Assembly (NCBI GenBank): GCA_030835005.1
Contig: JAUQWT010000305.1
Coordinates: 1 to 10,392, forward strand
Direction: 5' to 3'
Origin: Ignavibacteria bacterium
GTDB taxonomy: Bacteria > Bacteroidota > Ignavibacteria > Tepidaquicellales > OLB5
Length of the DNA: 10,392 bases
Shown here: positions 4,992 through 10,392 of the stretch, piece after piece
How positions within the stretch are numbered: the first letter of the stretch is position 1
Layout of the letters: each line of letters starts with the position of its first letter
The notes under the pieces: model-generated
The model's database searches: none
The model's input: the letters and a program-made list of their open reading frames with translations, nothing else
What the model was told of the DNA's origin: nothing
Made by a program: the position numbers and the translations under genes

Positions 4992-7601
4992 ATGACACAA
5001 ACTAATACTGTTTCTTCCGGCAAATACAAATTCCGGGCGTTGAAAACTTATGGTTCCAACGAGTGGCTTTACGGCTCAGCAAAAAAGTACAGGCAGGTGT
5101 TTGATGCTGCTAAGATCAGATACATATATGTGGAGCTTTCGCTTCACAATCTCATGTTCGAAAGGGAAGACTGGTCGGCAAACATAAATTTCAAAGCATT
5201 TGATTCTGCAAACAGCGTACTTTGCAATAATACAATAACTCAAACTGTAAGCAAATCAGAAGATATATCTTACATAAGGTATTCCTGGGGCAATGCAGCT
5301 GCAGGAACATACTGGTTCAAAGGTGCGTACCGCTGGGAAGCATGGATAGATGGGATTCTTGCCGGTACAGCTTATTTCTACACTCTTGGTGAAGGGGAAG
5401 TTACTCCGGAAAGTAATCCTTACTTTGAGCTTTCTTCAGTAAAATTATACGAGGGTCCGTTTGAAGATATTCCTTTCGGACAGAGGAATTACCTGAGGAC
5501 ATTTGATGCTGCAAAATCGCGTTATATGTGGATCGAGATAGAAGGAAACAACCTTCAAAACGGAAAAGCTGTTTGGCAGGGAGAGTTCCTGATCAGAATA
5601 CGCAATACTGCCGGAGATGTTGTTGCCAACATTTCGGATTTCTATACTTATAATAATAATCTAAGCCTTGTTCGTTTTACGCGCGGATGGGGTGGGAAAG
5701 AACCCGGAAGCTGGTATGCGGGAAGTTATATTATTGATATAGTTTTTTTGGAACAGCTGCTTGGAACAGTATATGTTAAGTTTGCTGATGTTGAAGAAAC
5801 TGATGCCGAAGCCGGGAAATTCTTCAGGCCGGGAGAGAGTGTCCCTTCACTTGGTTCAGCTCAAACTGCGCCAAAGAAACAGCTGAGCGAAGCTGAGATA
5901 ATGAAAGAAATAAATGAAATGATAGGGCTTGCCACCATAAAAGAAAATATTAAGGATCTGTATGACTATCTGAAATTTGTTAAGCTAAGGAAAGAAAAAG
6001 GTTTTGATGATACTGAAAAAATGAATCTGCACGCTGTGTTTACAGGTAATCCCGGAACGGGGAAAACAAAAGTGGGTATGCTGCTTGGAAAGATTTACAG
6101 CAATATAGGTTTATTATCAAAAGGGCATGTTCACGAAGTTGGAAGAGCGGATATTATTGGCGAGTATATCGGTCAGACTGCGCCAAAAGTTAAAGAAGCT
6201 ATTAAAAAGGCCAGAGGAGGCATTTTGTTCATTGATGAAGCATACTCGCTAGCCAGAAAGGGGGATAGCGATAAGGATTTCGGCAAGGAAGCCATAGAGG
6301 TAATCTTAAAAGAAATGTCAGACGGCCCGGGAGATCTCGCAATAATCCTTGCAGGCTATCCGGAAGAAATGGAACATTTGCTGGAGTCAAATCCCGGTTT
6401 TAAATCAAGATTTAATCATTATTTCAACTTCCCTGATTACACTCCAACAGAACTTCTTCAAATAGGTAATTATCATGCAGATCAGATTGATGTTGATCTT
6501 GATAAAGATTCAGAGGAATATCTCTACACAAAACTTGTAGAGGCATACCGTGACAGAGATAAAACTTTCGGTAATGCGAGATATGTAAATTCAATAGTGG
6601 ACGAAAGCAAAATGAACATGGGACTCAGGGTTATGGATGGGAAAATTAAGGCAGAGGCGCTTGATGAGGCCGCACTTTCAACTATAACAATAGAAGATGT
6701 GAAGGAGATCTTCAGAAAGAAAGAACATAAAGGAGTTGATATACCGCCCGATGAGGAATTAATGCGCGACTCGCTTGCTGAACTTAACAAGATGATAGGT
6801 ATTGAAGAGATAAAGAACGATATTCATGAAATGGTAAAGCTGGTCAGGTATTACCGAGAAATTGGCAAGGATGTGACAAAATCGTTTTCACTTCATACGA
6901 TATTTACAGGCAATCCCGGTACCGGGAAAACGACCGTTGCCAGAATAATGGCAAGGATATTCAGAGCGTTAGGTGTGCTGGAGCGCGGTCATCTTGTGGA
7001 AGTTGACAGGGAAGAGTTGATTGCAGGATATGTGGGGCAAACAGCAATCAAAACCGGCGAAAAGATAGATGCAGCAATGGGCGGGGTCCTGTTCATAGAT
7101 GAGGCTTATTCACTTATGGGTTCAAGTGAAAATGATTTCGGAAAGGAAGCAATTGAGATAATCCTTAAGCGTATGGAAGATAACCGCGGAGAGTTTGTGG
7201 TCATTTGCGCCGGATACCCTGAAGAAATGGAGAAGTTCCTTTTGATGAACCCCGGGCTGAAATCAAGGTTCGACAGAAAATTCTATTTCAGGGATTACTC
7301 TGAAACTGAGATGTTTGCCATCGCAAGGATAATGCTTGAGCACCAGGATGCGGTGTTTGATCAGGGTGCCGCTGAACATTTTAAAAAGCATATTAATGCG
7401 CTATTCAGCACAAGGGATAAGTTTTTCGGGAATGCAAGGGAGATACGCAAATCTCTTGCTGAGGCAGTTAAAAACCAGAACCTGCGCCTTGCAGAGGTTC
7501 CGAAAGAGCAAAGAACAGCAGAAATGATTAAGACCATTACATTAAAAGATGTTGAAGAATTGACAACTGAAATTAAAGAAGAAAAAAGATTCGGATTTTA
7601 G
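4992..7601 (+). CDS. Double AAA+ ATPase of the CbbX/SpoVK type with a duplicated N-terminal beta-rich domain
   Basis: This is an 869-residue soluble protein with no signal peptide. Residues 12-268 hold two copies of an unrecognised beta-rich domain, followed by a polar linker (about 269-300). AAA+ module 1 has Walker A GNPGTGKT (352-359), Walker B ILFIDEAY (D415, E416), arginine finger NPGFKSRF (R473) and sensor-2 region GNAR (527-530). Module 2 has GNPGTGKT (640-647), VLFIDEAY (D703, E704), NPGLKSRF (R760) and GNAR (813-816). The blocks I(I/A)GEYIGQTAPK and GYPEEME are typical of the CbxX/CfqX group, which includes the rubisco activase CbbX, SpoVK and EccA of type VII secretion. Both ATP sites look intact. 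Such proteins are remodelling ATPases; no rubisco or ESX gene is nearby, so the client is unknown. A common label, stage V sporulation protein K, would mislead, as nothing else here suggests sporulation. A small membrane-protein gene follows after 18 bases. Confidence 0.9.
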   Translation: MTQTNTVSSGKYKFRALKTYGSNEWLYGSAKKYRQVFDAAKIRYIYVELSLHNLMFEREDWSANINFKAFDSANSVLCNNTITQTVSKSEDISYIRYSWGNAAAGTYWFKGAYRWEAWIDGILAGTAYFYTLGEGEVTPESNPYFELSSVKLYEGPFEDIPFGQRNYLRTFDAAKSRYMWIEIEGNNLQNGKAVWQGEFLIRIRNTAGDVVANISDFYTYNNNLSLVRFTRGWGGKEPGSWYAGSYIIDIVFLEQLLGTVYVKFADVEETDAEAGKFFRPGESVPSLGSAQTAPKKQLSEAEIMKEINEMIGLATIKENIKDLYDYLKFVKLRKEKGFDDTEKMNLHAVFTGNPGTGKTKVGMLLGKIYSNIGLLSKGHVHEVGRADIIGEYIGQTAPKVKEAIKKARGGILFIDEAYSLARKGDSDKDFGKEAIEVILKEMSDGPGDLAIILAGYPEEMEHLLESNPGFKSRFNHYFNFPDYTPTELLQIGNYHADQIDVDLDKDSEEYLYTKLVEAYRDRDKTFGNARYVNSIVDESKMNMGLRVMDGKIKAEALDEAALSTITIEDVKEIFRKKEHKGVDIPPDEELMRDSLAELNKMIGIEEIKNDIHEMVKLVRYYREIGKDVTKSFSLHTIFTGNPGTGKTTVARIMARIFRALGVLERGHLVEVDREELIAGYVGQTAIKTGEKIDAAMGGVLFIDEAYSLMGSSENDFGKEAIEIILKRMEDNRGEFVVICAGYPEEMEKFLLMNPGLKSRFDRKFYFRDYSETEMFAIARIMLEHQDAVFDQGAAEHFKKHINALFSTRDKFFGNAREIRKSLAEAVKNQNLRLAEVPKEQRTAEMIKTITLKDVEELTTEIKEEKRFGF
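5025..5795 (+). repeat. Tandem duplicated beta-rich domain encoded at the 5' end of the AAA+ gene
   Basis: Copy 1 (residues 12-134, about 5025-5393) and copy 2 (145-268, about 5424-5795) align at a steady offset of 132-134 residues. The shared positions are FDAAK-x-RY (37-44 and 171-178), a W at 61 and 195, YIRYSWG against LVRFTRG (94-100 and 226-232), and LAGTAYFY against LLGTVYVK (123-130 and 256-263). Alternating hydrophobic and aromatic residues suggest beta-sandwich folds. I do not recognise the family. The placement suggests a substrate- or partner-binding role, which is inference. Confidence 0.75.
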
Positions 7602-7619
7602 AACTTAACAACAATCGCT

Positions 7620-8027
7620 ATGGAAGTAATTATTATAGTTGGGGTTGTTCTTGCAGCCATCGGTTTCTTCATGTATGCTTCTAAAAGCGGTGCTAAAATG
7701 CTTGCAGAGCGTGAAGCAAGGATGAACAAAGCCGAAAAAGCAAAGGCGAAGATAATCGGTTCACATGCAGTTGGACTGAGAGGAACAGGCAGCGGCGGCC
7801 ACTACCAGGCATATGAGTTTACGCTTGAGGTATTCAATCAGTACAAAGCGGCCTACAGGGCAAAATGTGCATGGGAAGTGTATCCTATGGGTGCGCCGAA
7901 AGCACAGGAAGGAATGGAAATTAATGTTAAGATAGATACTGAAGATGACCAGATGATATATCCAATGGATAATGGCCTTGCGTTTTCATGGAACTGGCTT
8001 ATGATGCATAAAAAAAAGAAAGAATAG
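7620..8027 (+). CDS. Small membrane-anchored protein of unknown function, downstream partner of the AAA+ gene
   Basis: This 135-residue protein is one I do not recognise with certainty. Residues 3-20 form one hydrophobic segment (IIIVGVVLAAIGFFMYA) at the extreme N-terminus. A very basic, helix-prone stretch rich in K, A and E follows (21-45). A compact beta-rich domain spans about 44-116, with AKIIGSHAVG, YEFTLEV, CAWEVYP and MEINVKIDTEDDQMIYP. The chain ends in KKKKE. The pattern recalls the DUF3592-like group of small membrane proteins, but that is only an impression. The lysines right after the helix suggest that the soluble part is cytoplasmic. The start follows the AAA+ stop by 18 bases with no terminator or clear ribosome site, so cotranscription is likely. 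It could anchor the AAA+ protein to the membrane or be its client; neither is shown by the sequence. Confidence 0.75.
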   Translation: MEVIIIVGVVLAAIGFFMYASKSGAKMLAEREARMNKAEKAKAKIIGSHAVGLRGTGSGGHYQAYEFTLEVFNQYKAAYRAKCAWEVYPMGAPKAQEGMEINVKIDTEDDQMIYPMDNGLAFSWNWLMMHKKKKE

Positions 8028-8094
8028 TTTTATTTGATTGAAATGATCTCGATCCGGAATTCTTAAGCTCATATGCCGTTTTTACACAAATTAA

Positions 8095-8126
8095 AAAGGC
8101 GTCTCTGATCACTCAGAGGCGCCTTT
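8095..8126. terminator. Hairpin terminator between convergent genes
   Basis: A 14-bp stem, AAAGGCGTCTCTGA (8095-8108) with TCAGAGGCGCCTTT (8113-8126), has a four-base TCAC loop and one wobble. Read on the minus strand it is followed by five T residues (complement of the A run 8093-8097), so it fits best as the terminator of the minus-strand surface protein, 23 bases after its stop. On the plus strand the T tract is only three bases long, then GACTTTC, so termination of the AAA+ unit is less certain. The gap 8028-8148 holds nothing else that I can support. Confidence 0.88.
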
Positions 8127-8148
8127 GACTTTCAAAATACAATGTAGC

Positions 8149-8403
8149 TTACTTAACCAGTATCATTTTCTTAGTATCAAATTTCTCATTATCAATTAAC
8201 AATGAATAGAAATATATTCCTGAAGCGAGGTTTGTGCCGTCAAAACTATGGGTAACAGTTCCTGCATTCAAAGGAGCATTATTCAATATTGATTTAACCA
8301 GCCTTCCTGTAATATCATAAACATTCAGTGTAACCGATCCTGCTTTAGGTAACCCGAATTTTATTGTAGTTTTCGGATTGAACGGGTTGGGATAATTCTG
8401 TGC
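8149..8403 (-). other. Type IX secretion system type A C-terminal sorting domain
   Basis: The last 84 residues carry QNYPNPFNP, TTIKFGLPKAG, VTLNVYDITGRLV, LASGIYFYSL and the terminal KKMILVK. These are the conserved blocks of the C-terminal domain recognised by the type IX translocon and normally removed by the sortase after export. The domain is the main pointer to an FCB-group host. Confidence 0.93.
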
Positions 8404-10392
8404 CAGGAAATAATCCTGCGGAATTTCACCGGTATAGCTCGTAGTTCCGGTCATACCTGTAGAAAGCTTAAATACATACGGACCGCTGCCGGCTGACCAA
8501 GCTGAATCCACATTGCTCACATGTACTCCATACATTGTGCTTCCGCTTGTGTTTTCAATACTCCATGAACTGCCGCCATTGTTCGTTATGGCAGTGTAAC
8601 CTGAAGAACCTGCAACAATACCGTAGTTAACATTGTACCAATCAGTGGTATAAAGAGTGGTACTGTAAGGCTGAGCCATTGATACCCAGTTTGCCCCGCC
8701 ATTAGTTGTTTTATATACATTTGATGATGAGCCGCAGAAGAAACCTGTATTAACATCCAGCATCTTAATATCGTAAAGTGTGGAGGTTGAACCGGTTGTC
8801 TGAGCAGTCCATGTTGCACCGCCATCAGTAGTTTTTCTTACTGAGCCGGACGAACTTGAAAGGTAGCCGGTATTAGCATCAATCATATCAATACTATAAA
8901 CAGTGGAAGTTGGACCGGTTTGAGGAGCCCAGGTCAATCCGCCATCCGTTGTTTTCCAAATGTATGGACTGGAAGATCCGCCAACCCAACCTGTGGAAGC
9001 ATTCACAAATTCTGCTTTATAAAGCAGCGATGTGCTTGGGAACGGTAAAGAATCCCAACTGGTACCACCGTTAGTAGTCTTGCGTACTGCTCCAGAAGAG
9101 CCTGCTATATACCCGGTGGTAGTGTTAATCATATTGATACTCCTGAAATAACTTAACGAGTTTATTGCCTGGTTTGTCCAGGTAGTTCCTCCATTAGATG
9201 TATAAAGTATCTGATCAAAAGTTGTGCCCGAAATTCCAGGGCTGCCAACTGCCCATACTTTCTTATCATTATATTCTGCCCAAACATCATAAAAAGTACC
9301 GGCGCTTAACCAAGTAGAAAGTGTTGTCCAGTTTGCGCCATTATTTGTTGATTTGTTGAACAAGCCGCTGCTTCCTACAGCAATGTGGTTTGTTCCGCTT
9401 ATATCCAAACTGTACCAGGTACTTGTCCATGGCTGTAGCGGGTCAAGATGATCAATTGCAGTCCAGTTAGTACCAAGATTCGATGACTTGTAGATATTCA
9501 TTGCATCACCAATTGCATAAAGATCAACCGAAGCACTTAACCTGTTGACAGCTACATCATCAAGATATACACCGTCACCGCAATTATCGCCATGCTTGAA
9601 TGCAACATAGATATTCTGTCCGGCAAATGCATTTAAACTTACAGCATACCTTTTCCAGGCATTTGCAGCCGGGTAATTTATTCCTTCTGCCAGGTAAAGG
9701 ATTCTTGTTGTAAAACTGGTTCTTGCTGTATCAGTTGTAGATACTCTAACAGCAACGGAATCTGGAATAAAACCATTATCATTTGTTCTCATCCAGAATG
9801 CCAGTGAATCTCCTGACATAATTGACCACTGCGGAGTAATGAGCCAGTCTAAACCTCCGCTTGGACCGCAATCATAGTTAACAAAAGCGCTTGCTGCTCC
9901 CGCGTGAAATTGAGTTGTAGTTCTGATCCATACTACAGTACCAACATCGCTAACTGCTCTCCATCCGGTGGGAGGGAAAGTTACTGATTCGAATCCCTCA
10001 AAATAAGGAACTGTCGGCACTAATCCGCCAACTACAGTTTTCAGTTCATATTGAGAAGAAGTAACAGGGACATTTACACCTGTCCATCCTAATCCTCCAT
10101 TGGTCGTTCTTCTTACGTTTCCTGAGGAACCGCAAACAAATCCAACACTAGTACTGATAAAATTCGCGTCGTACATGATAGAACCGCCGGTGCCAATTGT
10201 TGTCCAGTTAGTACCTCCATTAGTTGTGTATAGGAGGTTTCCGCTTGAGCTTAAGGGGCAGTATATATAATTTTCATCAAGTGCGAAGATATTATATATT
10301 GAGGATGTTACCCCTGTTGTAACATCTGTCCAGTTCAGACCCGCATTTATGGTTTTGAGAACCTTTCCGCTTAATCCTCCTATGAAACCTGT
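8149..10392 (-). CDS. Secreted YCF48/BNR-repeat protein with cleaved-adhesin insert and T9SS type A sorting domain (N-terminus outside window)
   Basis: The frame stays open on the minus strand from the stop (8149-8151) to the window edge, giving the last 747 residues; the ATG at 10176 is internal to the repeats, not a start. The chain is built of about 41-residue units, each with a (T/S)T(N/D)GG-x-x-W turn followed by S(S/T)xLY and a TG(Y/F)xxGSSG strand. This is typical of YCF48/photosystem II assembly-like and BNR propeller proteins. A choice-of-anchor J (cleaved adhesin) domain interrupts the repeats at 9541-10008. The C-terminus has QNYPNPFNP, then a beta-sandwich with VYDITGRLV and GIYFYSL, ending in KMILVK, which is the type IX secretion signal. 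The protein should therefore cross the outer membrane and be released or attached to the surface. Despite the family name it has no link to photosynthesis here. Its ligand and function are unknown; adhesion is plausible. Confidence 0.92.
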   Translation of the reverse strand, partial: TGFIGGLSGKVLKTINAGLNWTDVTTGVTSSIYNIFALDENYIYCPLSSSGNLLYTTNGGTNWTTIGTGGSIMYDANFISTSVGFVCGSSGNVRRTTNGGLGWTGVNVPVTSSQYELKTVVGGLVPTVPYFEGFESVTFPPTGWRAVSDVGTVVWIRTTTQFHAGAASAFVNYDCGPSGGLDWLITPQWSIMSGDSLAFWMRTNDNGFIPDSVAVRVSTTDTARTSFTTRILYLAEGINYPAANAWKRYAVSLNAFAGQNIYVAFKHGDNCGDGVYLDDVAVNRLSASVDLYAIGDAMNIYKSSNLGTNWTAIDHLDPLQPWTSTWYSLDISGTNHIAVGSSGLFNKSTNNGANWTTLSTWLSAGTFYDVWAEYNDKKVWAVGSPGISGTTFDQILYTSNGGTTWTNQAINSLSYFRSINMINTTTGYIAGSSGAVRKTTNGGTSWDSLPFPSTSLLYKAEFVNASTGWVGGSSSPYIWKTTDGGLTWAPQTGPTSTVYSIDMIDANTGYLSSSSGSVRKTTDGGATWTAQTTGSTSTLYDIKMLDVNTGFFCGSSSNVYKTTNGGANWVSMAQPYSTTLYTTDWYNVNYGIVAGSSGYTAITNNGGSSWSIENTSGSTMYGVHVSNVDSAWSAGSGPYVFKLSTGMTGTTSYTGEIPQDYFLAQNYPNPFNPKTTIKFGLPKAGSVTLNVYDITGRLVKSILNNAPLNAGTVTHSFDGTNLASGIYFYSLLIDNEKFDTKKMILVK
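8563..10353 (-). repeat. Eleven YCF48/BNR-like repeat turns at about 41-residue spacing
   Basis: Tryptophan-turn motifs of the type TTNGGxxW or its variants are encoded at 10330-10353, 10204-10227, 10084-10107, 9463-9480 (partial, NLGTNW), 9328-9351, 9178-9201, 9055-9078, 8929-8952, 8809-8832, 8686-8709 and 8563-8586. Intervals are 120-126 bases except around the inserted domain (621) and two looser blades (135 and 150). The repeats resemble each other at DNA level as well, for example CCATTAGTTGT or close variants on the plus strand. Confidence 0.85.
9541..10008 (-). other. Cleaved-adhesin / choice-of-anchor J domain inserted between propeller blades
   Basis: About 156 residues read PYFEGFES...FPPTGW at the start, then GGLDWLITPQW, DSLAFWMRTND, AWKRYAVSLNAFAGQNIYVAF and GVYLDDVAVNRL at the end. 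This is the usual order of the cleaved-adhesin jelly roll (MAM/lectin-like) found in secreted Bacteroidota proteins. Its acidic ends (EGFES and LDDV) commonly coordinate calcium in the family. Confidence 0.85.

Noticed and set aside
6524..6790. Serine-rich reverse-strand open frame inside the AAA+ gene.
   Set aside because: It is the complement of the linker and sensor region of the AAA+ protein; the composition is an artefact of the sense codons.
4992..7601. AAA+ protein as a rubisco activase (CbbX), type VII secretion ATPase (EccA), sporulation SpoVK or phage-defence component.
   Set aside because: None of the partner genes of these systems is present in the window, and no nuclease, TIR or other effector domain is seen; the family match supports only a generic remodelling ATPase.
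8560..10353. Regular spacing of similar short blocks, considered as a CRISPR-like array.
   Set aside because: The blocks keep one continuous reading frame, differ from each other, and encode YCF48/BNR turns at about 41 residues.
8149..10392. Role in photosystem II assembly suggested by the YCF48-like repeats.
   Set aside because: The T9SS sorting domain and the adhesin insert show a secreted surface protein; the repeat is a generic propeller unit in this group.

Overview
The window looks like chromosomal DNA of an AT-rich member of the Fibrobacteres-Chlorobi-Bacteroidetes (FCB) group, most likely the Ignavibacteria side. The strongest evidence is the last gene. It ends in a type IX secretion (T9SS) type A sorting domain with the QNYPNPFNP signature and a GIYFYSL...KMILVK tail, which is typical of Ignavibacteria and relatives. 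The M61 peptidase also belongs to a sequence type common in Bacteroidota. The phylum placement is an inference from protein motifs only; there is no rRNA or tRNA here.

Left part (1-2919), phosphate. The C-terminal half of pstB (ATPase of the high-affinity Pst ABC importer) is followed by phoU. After a 196-base AT-rich gap come a DUF47/PhoU-like protein and a PiT-family phosphate permease, one base apart. The gap carries hexamers at an 11-base period that resemble a PhoB/PhoP box array, so the second pair may form its own phosphate-responsive transcription unit. High-affinity (Pst) and low-affinity (Pit) uptake, each with its PhoU-type partner, thus sit side by side. A strong intrinsic terminator (2963-2997) closes the block.

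Middle (3020-4885): a single secreted M61-family zinc peptidase with a C-terminal PDZ domain. Its start is at 3020, not at the upstream in-frame ATG, which lies in the terminator stem. An intrinsic terminator follows it.

Right-middle (4992-8027): a probable two-gene unit. The first gene encodes an 869-residue protein with two CbbX/SpoVK-type AAA+ modules, preceded by an unrecognised, internally duplicated beta-rich domain. The second encodes a 135-residue protein with one N-terminal membrane segment. A sigma70-like promoter sits so close to the AAA+ start codon that the message may be leaderless. This pair is the least explained part of the window.

Right end (8149-10392, minus strand): the C-terminal 747 residues of a large secreted protein made of about 41-residue YCF48/BNR-like repeats. 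It is interrupted by a cleaved-adhesin (choice-of-anchor J) domain and ends with the T9SS signal. It converges on the AAA+ unit, and a 14-bp hairpin between them can serve as its terminator. I see no mobile element, CRISPR array or RNA gene.
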